64,000 nt of DNA from Sediminibacterium sp. C3 (lineage in GTDB: Bacteria > Bacteroidota > Bacteroidia > Chitinophagales > Chitinophagaceae), in assembly GCF_000508085.1 (NCBI RefSeq), contig NZ_KI669560.1:960219-1024218 (forward strand). Direction: 5' to 3'. Each line of letters opens with the position of its first letter. Positions within the stretch are counted from its first letter, which is position 1. Shown here piece after piece: positions 45,419 to 54,536 of this stretch. The notes under the pieces were generated by a model. It made no database searches, was not told where the DNA came from, and saw only the letters and a program-made list of their open reading frames with translations. A program made the position numbers and the translations under genes.

Positions 45419-46134
45419 ATGCCGAAACTTAGTTTCTTCAAATAGGTTTGGGTAAAGCCTGCTTCATTCAGAATATTTAAGAATTGATTTCCCTCGGGGA
45501 AAGCCTGAACACTATCGTTCAGATATTGGTACGCGTCTTTGTTTTTAGAAAACACCTTGCCGATAGAAGGCGTAATATAATTCATGTAAAATTGATACAG
45601 CTGTTTGAATCCTGCCGAGCTGGGTTTGGAAAATTCCAAAATCACTGCTTTACCACCGGGTTTTAATACCCGATACATTTCTTTTAAACCCTTGCTCAGG
45701 TCCTGAAAATTTCTAACGCCAAAAGCTACCGTAATCGCATCAAAATAATTGTTATCAAAACGGATATTTTCACTGTCTCCGGTGTGCAACTGAATAATGT
45801 TTTCCAGCCCCCTGGCTTTTATTTTTTCTCTTCCGAAATTCAGCATCCCTTCTGAAATATCAATCCCGATAATCTGTTCAGGGTGCAATATTTCCTGGGT
45901 AAGCAAGGCAACATCCGCGGTTCCGGTTGCAACATCCAGTATAGTTTTAGGAGACAAGTTTTTTAACTCTTTGATAGCAGTTTTCCTCCAGCCCACATCG
46001 ATACCCACACTCAGAAAACGATTCAGAAAATCGTAACGGTGTGCGATATTATTGAACATATCTGCTACCTGCTCTTTTTTCTCCAGCTCACTGTCTTTAA
46101 AAGGCACTATCTCATCGTGCGCAAATTTCGCCAT
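45391..46134 (-). CDS. ubiE: Demethylmenaquinone/ubiquinone methyltransferase
   Basis: The 247-residue enzyme has the UbiE/MenG motifs: NIAHRYDFLNRFLSVGID at the start, the SAM-binding ILDVATGTADVA, IIGIDISEGML, and ITVAFGVRNFQDL followed by RVLKPGGKAVILEFS. In a menaquinone-using Bacteroidota it would do the last methylation of menaquinone. It is first in the leftward cluster that runs to the amine oxidase. Confidence 0.95.
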   Translation of the reverse strand: MAKFAHDEIVPFKDSELEKKEQVADMFNNIAHRYDFLNRFLSVGIDVGWRKTAIKELKNLSPKTILDVATGTADVALLTQEILHPEQIIGIDISEGMLNFGREKIKARGLENIIQLHTGDSENIRFDNNYFDAITVAFGVRNFQDLSKGLKEMYRVLKPGGKAVILEFSKPSSAGFKQLYQFYMNYITPSIGKVFSKNKDAYQYLNDSVQAFPEGNQFLNILNEAGFTQTYLKKLSFGICTIYCGSK

Positions 46135-46246
46135 GGCTCAAAGATATTCATTTTAAGCCCTGTAAACCCTTCTGTTCAGTTCGGAGCGGCTTTATTTGGG
46201 TTAATATTTCGCAAAAATTGCGCAGACTGCCTTTATCTTCGTTACT

Positions 46247-47173
46247 GTGAAGGCCAAAGTATACAAATCAACTGGTAGCTGGTACCAGGTAAAAGCAGAA
46301 AATGGACAGTTTTACAATGCCCGTGCCAAAGGGGTATTTAAAATTGAAGGGCATACTTCTACCAATCCCATTGCAGTAGGCGATGAGGTGGTCATTGAAA
46401 TAGAAGCTGTGCAGGAAGAGTCTGCCATTATTCAAACCATTCACGACAGAAGAAACTATGTGGCAAGGGTGTCTCCGCATAACAAAAGGATGCACCATAT
46501 CATTGCTTCCAATATGGATCAGAGTTTGCTTTTCGCTACTTTAAAAGAGCCTAAAACATCTACCGGATTTATAGACCGCTTTCTCATTTCCTGTGAAGCC
46601 TATCATATTCCTGCCATATTGGTTTTTAATAAGGCCGATTTATATAAGGCAAAGGAATTGGAGCGATTTGAATTCCTGAAAGAGAACTATACCAAAGCAG
46701 GATACAGGGTTAAATTAATCAGTGTAGAAACAGGGATGGGACTGGAGGAACTGAAAGCCGAACTGATGAACAAAACCACTTTACTAAGCGGACACAGTGG
46801 AGTGGGCAAATCAACTTTTATCAATCATTTGTTTCCGCAGTTCAATTTAAGAACCCAGGAAGTCAGCAACTGGAGCGGGAAGGGATTACACACGACTACT
46901 TTTGCAGAAATGTTCGATATCAATGATCAAACCCATATTATCGATACCCCGGGGGTAAGGGAATTGGGGATTGTAGACATCGCCAAATCGGAACTCTCTC
47001 ATTATTTTCCGGAAATGCGGGCATTGCTGGGCGATTGCCAGTTTAACAATTGCATGCATATTAATGAACCAGGCTGTGCTGTAAAACAACAGGTAGGCAT
47101 TGGATCGGTATCCGAAGAACGATACGTGAGTTACCTTACCATATTGGATACAATGGAAGACAAAAAATACTAA
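46247..47173 (+). CDS. rsgA: Small ribosomal subunit biogenesis GTPase RsgA
   Basis: The 308-residue protein, started at GTG 46247, has an OB-fold N-terminal domain, then the circularly permuted GTPase with motif order G4 (VFNKADLY), G5, G1 (LSGHSGVGKSTFINHL), G2 and G3 (IIDTPGVREL), and a C-terminal zinc site with C-F-NN-C-x-H and a further Cys (GDCQFNNCMHINEPGC). RsgA acts late in 30S maturation. It is divergent from ubiE. Confidence 0.95.
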   Translation: MKAKVYKSTGSWYQVKAENGQFYNARAKGVFKIEGHTSTNPIAVGDEVVIEIEAVQEESAIIQTIHDRRNYVARVSPHNKRMHHIIASNMDQSLLFATLKEPKTSTGFIDRFLISCEAYHIPAILVFNKADLYKAKELERFEFLKENYTKAGYRVKLISVETGMGLEELKAELMNKTTLLSGHSGVGKSTFINHLFPQFNLRTQEVSNWSGKGLHTTTFAEMFDINDQTHIIDTPGVRELGIVDIAKSELSHYFPEMRALLGDCQFNNCMHINEPGCAVKQQVGIGSVSEERYVSYLTILDTMEDKKY

Positions 47174-47176
47174 GCC

Positions 47177-47719
47177 TTACTGCTTTAAAAAATTATTGTG
47201 ATTGTAGTCTGCAAACCAGGAAGCATACTGCACATAATTATTGGATATTCTTTCTATTTCTGCATGCACCATATCAGGTGATAAGTCTTTTACTTTTTTA
47301 GCGGGAACGCCGGCATAAATGGTTCCGGATTCTACTACAGTACCTTCCAGTAAAACCGCACCAGCTGCAATAATGGAATTGGAATGAATTACGCAGCGGT
47401 CCATAACAATGGCACCCATGCCAATTAGAACATCGTCGTGTACGGTGCATCCGTGCACCAGTGCATTGTGACCAATGGAAACACGGTCTCCAATGATTGT
47501 TGGGTTTTTCTGGTAAGTGCAATGAATAACAGCACCGTCCTGGATATTTACTTTGTTCCCGATTTTAATGTAGTGCACATCTCCTCTTACCACGGTATTG
47601 AACCAAACACTGCATTCATCGCCCATTACCACATCTCCTACAATGGTAGCGTTGGGAGCTACAAAACAATCTGCACCCATTTGCGGATGCTTGCCAAGAA
47701 CAGGTAAAATCGTTGCCAT
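47177..47719 (-). CDS. Gamma-carbonic anhydrase family protein
   Basis: The 180-residue protein, started at ATG 47719 (MATILPVLGK), is a left-handed beta-helix with hexapeptide repeats (ATIVGDVVMGDECSVW, VNIQDGAVIHC, RVSIGHNALVHGC, VLIGMGAIVMDRCVI). The metal-ligand His residues fit: one in AVIHC, two in SIGHNALVHG. A longer start in the coding region of the divergent gene is rejected. It could hydrate CO2 or be an inactive structural relative. Confidence 0.88.
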   Translation of the reverse strand: MATILPVLGKHPQMGADCFVAPNATIVGDVVMGDECSVWFNTVVRGDVHYIKIGNKVNIQDGAVIHCTYQKNPTIIGDRVSIGHNALVHGCTVHDDVLIGMGAIVMDRCVIHSNSIIAAGAVLLEGTVVESGTIYAGVPAKKVKDLSPDMVHAEIERISNNYVQYASWFADYNHNNFLKQ

Positions 47720-47763
47720 AGTAATATTTGTGATGAAGATATAAATTATCGGCAATCTTATTA

Positions 47764-47771
47764 TAAGTTTG
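47764..47771 (+). promoter_or_regulatory. -7 element of the aminotransferase gene
   Basis: TAAGTTTG matches TAnnTTTG exactly and ends 7 bases before the ATG at 47779. A TTTG further upstream is too far to be its -33 element. Confidence 0.4.
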
Positions 47772-47778
47772 AACCCAA

Positions 47779-48963
47779 ATGAATCAACGTCAATTATTTT
47801 TAGACCATGTAGCCCAGACTTCTCCCAAACCCATCGGGATTGAAATGGCAGCTGCACAAGGGGTCTGGCTGACCGATACCCAGGGTAAAAAATACATTGA
47901 CGGCATTTCCGGCTTCAGTGTGGCCAATATTGGTCACGGAAATCCTGCCGTTATTAAAGCGGTTCAGGAACAGGCCGCTGCTTATATGCACGTGATTGTA
48001 TATGGTGAATTCATTGAAACGCCCCAGGTGCAATACGCCAAAAAACTAACCGAACATCTTCCTCCTTCATTAAACTGTGTCTATTTTACCAATAGTGGGG
48101 CAGAAGCCACAGAAGGAGCCATGAAACTGGCGAAGCGGGTGACCAACCGATCTAAAATCATTGGCGCAAAAAATGCCTATCATGGAAGCACACAGGGCGC
48201 ATTGAGTATGATGGGGGATGAATATTTTAAACAGGCATTCCGTCCTTTGTTACCAGATGTGTATCATTATGATTACGGTTCGGCCGAGTTGATTGAAGCC
48301 ATTGATAGTGAAACAGCATGTGTGATACTGGAAACGGTGCAGGCAGAAAGCGGCGTAACTGCTCCCCCTGCAACATGGTTACAAGCGGTAAGGGAAAAAT
48401 GCAATCAACATTGCGTGTTATTGATCCTGGATGAAATACAGGCAGGATTTGGAAGAACAGGTTCTTTATGGGCTTTTGAACAATTCGGTATTGTGCCCGA
48501 TATCTTATTGCTGGGGAAAGCACTGGGTGGCGGTATGCCATTGGGTGCTTTTATTGCAGACCAACGACTCATGAATACCTTGACCTATGCGCCTGTACTG
48601 GGCCATATTACTACCTTTGGCGGCCATCCGGTTTCCTGTGCCGCGGGCAAAGCCGCTTTTGAAGAATTGATGGCACACCCCGAATGGATTCAGGAAGTAC
48701 CAAAGAAAAATGCACTTTTAAAATCCCGTCTGCAGCATCCCAAAATACTATCGGTAAAGGATTGTGGACTGTGGATGAGTTTGCAATTTGCAACTCCTGA
48801 AATTACCCAGGCCGTTGCACACGCCTGTATTCAAAACGGATTGGTAACCGATTGGTTTTTGTTTGCACCCGACCGAATCAGAATTGCGCCGCCCTTGATT
48901 ATTGCTGAGGAAGAATTGGGGATGCTTTGTGAGATTGTTTTGAAGAGTGTAAACAGTTTGTAA
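47779..48963 (+). CDS. Class III pyridoxal-phosphate aminotransferase
   Basis: The 394-residue enzyme matches the ornithine/acetylornithine/4-aminobutyrate aminotransferase class: YIDGISGFSVANIGHGNP, YFTNSGAEATEGAMKLAKR, AYHGSTQGALSM, LLILDEIQAGFGRTG and LLLGKALGGGMPLGAF, where the Lys after G binds PLP. The order and spacing are normal. The amino donor cannot be told. No biosynthetic partner genes are next to it, so a specific pathway is not assigned. Confidence 0.88.
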   Translation: MNQRQLFLDHVAQTSPKPIGIEMAAAQGVWLTDTQGKKYIDGISGFSVANIGHGNPAVIKAVQEQAAAYMHVIVYGEFIETPQVQYAKKLTEHLPPSLNCVYFTNSGAEATEGAMKLAKRVTNRSKIIGAKNAYHGSTQGALSMMGDEYFKQAFRPLLPDVYHYDYGSAELIEAIDSETACVILETVQAESGVTAPPATWLQAVREKCNQHCVLLILDEIQAGFGRTGSLWAFEQFGIVPDILLLGKALGGGMPLGAFIADQRLMNTLTYAPVLGHITTFGGHPVSCAAGKAAFEELMAHPEWIQEVPKKNALLKSRLQHPKILSVKDCGLWMSLQFATPEITQAVAHACIQNGLVTDWFLFAPDRIRIAPPLIIAEEELGMLCEIVLKSVNSL

Positions 48964-48992
48964 TTGTTTATTGATTCTGCTGTTGAAAAACG

Positions 48993-50126
48993 CTACAAAC
49001 TCATCCTGCAAAAACGACCGTACAAGGCCTCGTAAATCGGAATGATTTTTTTGATATCGAATTGGGCTGCCTGTTCATAAGCCGCTTCCTTCATAGTTGC
49101 CAGTTTTTGCTCATCGCTTAGTAATTCAATCGCATATTTGCTCATTGATTCTACATCGCCTACATTGGCCATGTATCCGGTTTGTCCCTGAATATTGATT
49201 TCTCCCAAACCACCTGCATTGGTACTGATGACAACAGTTCTGGCCGCCATGGCTTCTAATGCAGCCAAACCGAAACTCTCGTATTCGGAAGGCAATAAGA
49301 ATACATCGCTCACTGCAAGAATGTCTTCAATTTGTTCCTGCTTACCTAAGAAACGTACATCGTGTTCAACGCCTAACTCCCTGGCGAGTTCTTCGCAGGC
49401 TGGTCTTTCAGGACCATCACCTACCATCAGTAATTTTGAAGCAACTGCTTTTTGTGTATCTGCAAACACTTTAATTACATCAGTAACCCTTTTTACTTTC
49501 CTGAAGTTACTGGCGTGCATGATGATTTTTTCTCCGTTGGGTGCAATCACTTTTCGGAATGCATCAATGGGTTTTTTATTGAACCTGCTTACATCCACAA
49601 AATTGTAAATGACTTCAATTTCCTTTTCAATCGCAAAGGAATGATAGGTTTCGTCTCTCAGGTTTTTAGATACAGCGGTAATGGCATCACTTTCATTGAT
49701 AGAGAAAGTAACAACCGGCTCGTAGGTTTTGTCGCGGCCTACCAGGGTAATATCGGTTCCGTGTAAAGTGGTAATGAAAGGGACATGTCTGCCGGTTTTC
49801 TTCTGTACAATCTGACGAGCCATATAAGCTGCAGAAGCGTGCGGTATGGCATAGTGTACATGCAGAAGATCTAAATCATAATTCATGATCACATCTACCA
49901 TGGTACTGGCCAATGCCACTTCATAGGGAGGATAATCGAATAGCGGATAAGTGGGTACCCTTACTTCATGGTAAAATATATTGGTATTGAATACATTTAG
50001 CCTAACCGGTTGCTGGTAGGTAATAAAATGTACCTGGTGGCCTTCATCGGCAAGGGCTTTGCCTAACTCGGTAGCCAGCACACCCGATCCACCAAAAGTG
50101 GGGTAACATACAATACCTATTCTCAT
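48993..50126 (-). CDS. bshA: N-acetyl-alpha-D-glucosaminyl L-malate synthase BshA
   Basis: The 377-residue GT4 glycosyltransferase starts at ATG 50126 (MRIGIVCYPTFGGSGVLATELGKALA). It shows HVHYAIPHASAAYMAR, LHGTDITLVGRD, SNFRKVKRV, LLMVGDGPER and LLPSEYESFGLAALEAMA, the family signature of BshA. It attaches malate to N-acetylglucosamine in the first step of bacillithiol synthesis, the low-molecular-weight thiol of many Bacteroidota. bshB and bshC are not in the window. A longer start at 50204 would overlap the divergent peptidase gene and is rejected. Confidence 0.92.
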   Translation of the reverse strand: MRIGIVCYPTFGGSGVLATELGKALADEGHQVHFITYQQPVRLNVFNTNIFYHEVRVPTYPLFDYPPYEVALASTMVDVIMNYDLDLLHVHYAIPHASAAYMARQIVQKKTGRHVPFITTLHGTDITLVGRDKTYEPVVTFSINESDAITAVSKNLRDETYHSFAIEKEIEVIYNFVDVSRFNKKPIDAFRKVIAPNGEKIIMHASNFRKVKRVTDVIKVFADTQKAVASKLLMVGDGPERPACEELARELGVEHDVRFLGKQEQIEDILAVSDVFLLPSEYESFGLAALEAMAARTVVISTNAGGLGEINIQGQTGYMANVGDVESMSKYAIELLSDEQKLATMKEAAYEQAAQFDIKKIIPIYEALYGRFCRMSL

Positions 50127-50176
50127 TGCAATTGAATTATTCACTGTAAAGAACGGATATTTTTTAACTTTAGCCA

Positions 50177-51547
50177 ATGAAGAAATTATTAACCCTGGCA
50201 GCATGTATTCCTATGCTGCTTTCTGCACAAAGCAATGCAGACTCGGCGTATATCAAAAAAATTAGTGATGAAATCATGCGCAATGGTAAAGCCCACGATT
50301 TGTTGCGCGAATTAACCAAGGGTATTGGCGGCAGATTAGCCGGCTCTGAGCAATACAACAAAGCAGTTGCCTGGGGTGAAGCATCCTTGAAAAAGCTGGG
50401 TGCCGATAAGGTTTTTTTACAGGCCTGTATGATGCCCAACTGGAAAAGAGGAGGTAAGGACCTGGCTGCAGTTGTAGGCCAGAACGGCAAGAAAACCAAT
50501 CGTACACTGGATGTGCTGGCATTGGGTAATTCAATTGGTACAGGCGGAAAGCCATTGGTTGCAGAAGTAGTGGCTGTTCAGGATTTTGATGAAATGGAAG
50601 CAAAGAAAGACCAGCTGAAAGGCAAGATTGTGTATTTCAACAACAAATTCAATCCCACCAATATTCAGACTTTCAAGTCTTATGGTGAAGCCGGTCAGTA
50701 CAGAAGATCAGGCCCCAGCAGAGCAGCCAGGTACGGTGCAGTGGGCGTGATGATTCGTTCTTTAACGGAAGCCACTGATAACAATCCTCACACCGGTACA
50801 ACAGGCTACGATGAAGCTTATCCTAAAATACCTGCGATTGCGCTGGGCAATTATGATGCAGACTATATCTGGGAGACCACCAGAAAGAATACCATCAAGG
50901 TTTCTATGACAACCAACGGATCATTTGGTCCGGAAGTGGAAGGGCATTCAGTGGTAGCTGAATTAACCGGTACTGAATTCCCCAATGAATACATTACTGT
51001 GGGAGGTCATTTGGATAGCTGGGATGTGAACGAAGGAGCCCATGATGATGGAGCAGGCATTGTACAAACCATCGAAATCATGAGAGCCCTGAAAACACTG
51101 GGGTATCAACCCAAGCGAACTTTGCGTTTTGTATTGTTTGCCAATGAAGAGAATGGAATGAGAGGCGGTAATAAATACGCAGAGGAGGCAAAGAAGAACA
51201 ATGAGAAACATGTATTTGCTTTAGAGTCTGATGCAGGTGGATTTACACCAAGAGGATTTGGCTTTACTGCCAGTGCAGAACAATTAGCTAAGATTCAGCA
51301 GTGGTTGCCCTTGTTAAAACCTTATGGAACCGATTTCTTACAAGCCGGTGGCGGTGGAGCAGATATTGGTCCATTGAATAAAACTTTTGGTACGCCCATA
51401 GCCGGATTGATGCCGGATAGCCAGCGTTACTTTGATATTCACCATGCCCGCTCCGATGTTTTTGAAAACGTAAACAAGCGAGAATTGAATCTGGGAGCAG
51501 TGAATATGGCAGCGTTGATTTATTTAGTTGATAAATACGGACTGTAA
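50177..51547 (+). CDS. M28-family metallopeptidase
   Basis: The 456-residue product has a signal peptide (MKKLLTLAACIPMLLSAQS). A PA-like insert is followed by the peptidase core with the two-zinc ligands in VGGHLDSWDVNEGAHDDGAG, FANEENGMRGG (general base Glu), ALESDAGGF and DIHHARSDVFENV. It is likely periplasmic and cleaves amino-terminal residues or dipeptides. The small protein gene that follows starts 1 bp after its stop codon. Confidence 0.9.
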   Translation: MKKLLTLAACIPMLLSAQSNADSAYIKKISDEIMRNGKAHDLLRELTKGIGGRLAGSEQYNKAVAWGEASLKKLGADKVFLQACMMPNWKRGGKDLAAVVGQNGKKTNRTLDVLALGNSIGTGGKPLVAEVVAVQDFDEMEAKKDQLKGKIVYFNNKFNPTNIQTFKSYGEAGQYRRSGPSRAARYGAVGVMIRSLTEATDNNPHTGTTGYDEAYPKIPAIALGNYDADYIWETTRKNTIKVSMTTNGSFGPEVEGHSVVAELTGTEFPNEYITVGGHLDSWDVNEGAHDDGAGIVQTIEIMRALKTLGYQPKRTLRFVLFANEENGMRGGNKYAEEAKKNNEKHVFALESDAGGFTPRGFGFTASAEQLAKIQQWLPLLKPYGTDFLQAGGGGADIGPLNKTFGTPIAGLMPDSQRYFDIHHARSDVFENVNKRELNLGAVNMAALIYLVDKYGL

Positions 51548-51548
51548 T

Positions 51549-51947
51549 ATGACAATGAAAAAATTTGCCTGGAGCGCAACCACCATCATCCTTCTAGTGC
51601 TAGCTGGTTTTATTTACTGGCGTTACTATTTTGTGTATTCTGAAGGAACGAAAGCAGGTATTCTGAATACTTTTCAGCAAAAGGGTTTTGTATTTAAAAC
51701 CTATGAAGGCAATTTGATTCAAAGTGGATTTAAAGCCAATGTGCAGAGCAATGAATTTGTGTTCAGTGTGGTGGATGAAAAAGTGGCGCAAGTGCTCAAT
51801 CAAAATTCAGGCAGAGAAATCAATGTACATTACAAAAGATATTTAGGTGCATTGCCCTGGCGCGGAGCAGAAAAATACATTGTGGACAGTATTTTAGAAG
51901 TGAGGGGGCTGGGGAATGAAACCATCATTGCACCTAAACAGCATTAG
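51549..51947 (+). CDS. Small membrane-anchored conserved protein
   Basis: The 132-residue product starts at ATG 51549 or two codons later (51555). Residues of about 8-27 are one membrane helix (TTIILLVLAGFIYWRYYFV). The rest is a soluble domain with SEGTKAGILNTFQQKG, FKTYEGNLIQSG and INVHYKRYLGALPWRG, conserved in Bacteroidota, where it is sometimes mislabelled 6-phosphogluconate dehydrogenase. No catalytic residues are evident. It follows the peptidase gene by 1 bp and ends 4 bp into the convergent methylase gene. Confidence 0.7.
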   Translation: MTMKKFAWSATTIILLVLAGFIYWRYYFVYSEGTKAGILNTFQQKGFVFKTYEGNLIQSGFKANVQSNEFVFSVVDEKVAQVLNQNSGREINVHYKRYLGALPWRGAEKYIVDSILEVRGLGNETIIAPKQH

Positions 51948-52639
51948 GCCTGCAATAAAAAGATTACCGGAATTTTATGAAGTTCCGGTATTTTTTTACC
52001 CCATTCTTTTACGGAAAGGGTTACGATGCTTTCATCGGGGGCAGTAATATTCTTGCCCACACAGATGCGGGTCTCCGGCTTACAGGCACTCAATAAATCT
52101 TTCATCATCTGGTTGTTCCGGTAGGGCGTTTCAATAAATATATGCGTACACTGATTGCGAAGTGAATCTTCTTCCAGCAACCTGATTTTCTTTTTTCTTT
52201 CTGAAGGATCTATGGGCAGGTATCCGTTGAATTGAAAACATTGTCCGTTCATGCCGCTTGCCATTAAAGCCAGCAGGATAGAACTGGGTCCTACTAAGGG
52301 TTTTACAGGGTATCCATTTTGTTGTGCTGCTTCTACCAGCACTTGTCCCGGATCAGCAATGCCCGGACAACCCGCTTCACTCACAATACCAATGGTATGT
52401 CCTTCCTTTAACGCTTTTAAAAACTGCTGAACAACCGAAGCTTCTGCTTTGTGAATGGCCTGCCACTGATAATTATCAATGACCATTTCTTTCCAGATTT
52501 TTTTAAAGAAACGGCGGGTTGTTTTTTCATTCTCTACAAAGAAGTAGGTGCACTGTTGTACTCCTTCCTTAACATAGGCAGGAAGGGTTTCCAATGCATC
52601 TTCGTACAGAACCGTCGGTATTAATAATACTTTACCCAT
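51944..52639 (-). CDS. Tetrapyrrole-methylase-fold SAM methyltransferase (RsmI-like)
   Basis: The 231-residue protein has the tetrapyrrole methylase fold used by RsmI (16S rRNA 2'-O-methylation of C1402). Visible motifs are GIVSEAGCPGIADPG with the SAM loop, PLVGPSSILLALMASG and IFIETPYRNNQMM. It is shorter than standard RsmI (about 280 residues) because the N-terminal region and the C-terminal domain are reduced, so it is a relative and not certainly the same enzyme. The start overlaps the EI24 gene by 8 bp. Confidence 0.85.
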   Translation of the reverse strand: MGKVLLIPTVLYEDALETLPAYVKEGVQQCTYFFVENEKTTRRFFKKIWKEMVIDNYQWQAIHKAEASVVQQFLKALKEGHTIGIVSEAGCPGIADPGQVLVEAAQQNGYPVKPLVGPSSILLALMASGMNGQCFQFNGYLPIDPSERKKKIRLLEEDSLRNQCTHIFIETPYRNNQMMKDLLSACKPETRICVGKNITAPDESIVTLSVKEWGKKIPELHKIPVIFLLQA

Positions 52640-53420
52640 TGTTGTTTTGGATTTTCTCCAATGCTTCTTTTTTAAGCGGGTATATACTTAATGTAGCCGC
52701 CACCACTGCATAGGCAGGTGCTAAAATCCACCCGATAATGGGTAATAAATGAAACAGATAAAATACAACTCCGTTTCCAATGGCCAGGCCTTTGTGCGCT
52801 GCAACAAAAGCAATACTCTCTGAAGCAGACTTCTTATGTCTTTCCATACTGTAATCCAGCATAGAAAAACCATAGTAATAACATTCAACAATCATAGCCA
52901 AAAATGGAGTAAGCCATCCGAGCAGCGGAATCAGACTTAAAAAAATGATGCTTAGTACATAAACGGTTTGCCACAAACTGTTTCTTATGGCCAGTTGGAC
53001 ACCTCTGATAATATCTTTTACGAATTGCTGGGTATTGAAAGGGAAATCCTTGTTCTCTAAAATCGCTTCTGTTTTCTCGCTTAAATAAGCAAACAAGGGA
53101 GAGCCGATAATCAGAAAAAGAAATTTGAATAAAGAGAAATAGAAAAGCATTAGCAAAATCCAGAGCAACATGCTGCCCATGGTAAAAATAAATCCGAGGA
53201 AGCCATTGTCTAATGTGTCAAGCCATCTTTTCAATCCTGTATTCAGTGCAATCCATTCAATAGCATTGTTAACGCTCTGACTAAAAAAATACATTCCTGT
53301 TACAAAAAGCAACATGTATAGAAATCCTGGAACAATAATCCATTTCCAAAGTTTATGTGCTTTTATGAAACGGTGTGCTGCTCCGTATGCCTGTATTGAT
53401 ATGATTATTTCTTTTAGCAA
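52632..53420 (-). CDS. EI24-domain membrane protein (CysZ-like)
   Basis: The 262-residue membrane protein starts at TTG 53420, chosen because a TATCTTTG promoter element lies 15 bp before it and no earlier ATG is in frame. It has about six membrane helices (for example IIVPGFLYMLLFVTGMYF, TMGSMLLWILLMLFYF, VLSIIFLSLIPLLGWL) and the EI24/CysZ pattern MERHKKSASESIAFVAAHKG. CysZ proteins carry sulfate, but many relatives have no known substrate. Only a CCCCCGG-containing short leader separates the promoter from the start. Confidence 0.78.
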   Translation of the reverse strand: MLKEIIISIQAYGAAHRFIKAHKLWKWIIVPGFLYMLLFVTGMYFFSQSVNNAIEWIALNTGLKRWLDTLDNGFLGFIFTMGSMLLWILLMLFYFSLFKFLFLIIGSPLFAYLSEKTEAILENKDFPFNTQQFVKDIIRGVQLAIRNSLWQTVYVLSIIFLSLIPLLGWLTPFLAMIVECYYYGFSMLDYSMERHKKSASESIAFVAAHKGLAIGNGVVFYLFHLLPIIGWILAPAYAVVAATLSIYPLKKEALEKIQNNNG

Positions 53421-53434
53421 CCGGGGGTTTTTGC

Positions 53435-53442
53435 CAAAGATA
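53435..53442 (-). promoter_or_regulatory. -7 element of the EI24 gene
   Basis: The minus strand reads TATCTTTG, an exact TAnnTTTG match. Initiation about 6 bases on would give a leader of about 10 bases. It lies between the PorP gene end and the EI24 start. Confidence 0.45.
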
Positions 53443-53454
53443 GCAAATAGGATT

Positions 53455-54459
53455 TTAAAACTTGGGACAGTTCACAGGACGGTCTGTATTGGGTCTTCTG
53501 ACATAAATCAGAGAAACTTCAATACCGCCTCTGTTCATGGAAGCTGTTCTTAAAGAAGAAGTATTGTAATCGTAGGTAGCACCTATCCGAATATTGTTAA
53601 ACTCAATACCAATATAGGGGATGATGGCATCTTTCATTCTCATCCACGCACCAATATACAAGCTGGTTGGATTGAGCTGATCAGGTGTTGCATTCAGCTG
53701 AATGGCACCACCAATAATGGTTTGCGATGCCTGTGCCTGAAAACTCTGAGATCCACTCAGGTGCAATGTGGTTGAAGGACTCAAAGGAAAATAAGCACCC
53801 GCATGTATATTGGTTCTGGGTTTCAAAGCATATTCAGCACCAGTGAAAGACTGTCTTGGTCTGTTGATATGGTACATGCTGATACCGAAATAAAAATTGT
53901 TATAATCGTTGGTACTACCATTGTACAACAAACCCGCATTCAAATCGAGGTATCTGGATTTGAGTGTGGTATTGTTGAATATTTCAGAACTTACTCTGGT
54001 AAAGCCCGCAGTGGTTAACTGGTCTTCAAAATTGAGATTGGTGGTATTGATAAACATATTGGCATAGGTCCCCTGAAAGCCCAGCCCAATTTGATGCATG
54101 CCGTCTTCATCTAAACTCTTGTGATACGCGGTTGAAAAACTTCCGTAATTAAACTGAACAGCACCGTTGCTGCTATTATCATTGAATCCCATGAACCCTA
54201 CGCCCCAGGTATCGCCTCTTTGCATTTTGTTTTGCATAATCTGAAAATCAATGGAAGCGGTTGCCGTAGTAAATGCATTGTTGATGCCCGGCCATTGATT
54301 GCGATAATTGCCTGCTATGCGATAGGTACCAAAAAATTTACCTGTGAAAGCAGGGTTTAAAGTGAGCGGAGAGGAAAAAAACTGCGAAAAATGCGGATCC
54401 TGTGCCTGCACCACCAAAGACAAAAAAGCCCCACATCCCCAAAGCAGAAGTTTACGCAT
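53455..54459 (-). CDS. PorP/SprF-family type IX secretion membrane protein
   Basis: The 334-residue product has a signal peptide ending in VVQAQ and then DPHFSQFFSSPLTLNPAFTG, the family start that is conserved in PorP/SprF proteins. The remaining sequence is outer-membrane beta strands with IAGNYRNQWPG, WGVGFMGFNDN and LYIGAWMRMKDAIIPYIGIEFNNIRIGATYDYN. Several paralogues are usual in a genome, each serving one surface protein, so this copy may serve a specific cargo outside the window. It lies downstream of upp. Confidence 0.9.
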   Translation of the reverse strand: MRKLLLWGCGAFLSLVVQAQDPHFSQFFSSPLTLNPAFTGKFFGTYRIAGNYRNQWPGINNAFTTATASIDFQIMQNKMQRGDTWGVGFMGFNDNSSNGAVQFNYGSFSTAYHKSLDEDGMHQIGLGFQGTYANMFINTTNLNFEDQLTTAGFTRVSSEIFNNTTLKSRYLDLNAGLLYNGSTNDYNNFYFGISMYHINRPRQSFTGAEYALKPRTNIHAGAYFPLSPSTTLHLSGSQSFQAQASQTIIGGAIQLNATPDQLNPTSLYIGAWMRMKDAIIPYIGIEFNNIRIGATYDYNTSSLRTASMNRGGIEVSLIYVRRPNTDRPVNCPKF

Positions 54460-54536
54460 ACTAATTAGTTCATCCTAAAGATACAATTTAATTGAGGCAT
54501 GCAGCCTCCAGGGTGGTGGATCCGGCCAGGGGTATT

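Noticed and set aside
46943..46954. C/G-rich CCCCGGGGG inside rsgA as another copy of the intergenic motif
   Set aside because: It lies in the conserved G3 codons (DTPGV) of rsgA and is explained by coding.
47720..47857. 46-codon N-terminal extension of the gamma-carbonic anhydrase
   Set aside because: It overlaps the start of the divergent aminotransferase gene and its promoter; the family begins at the ATG at 47719.
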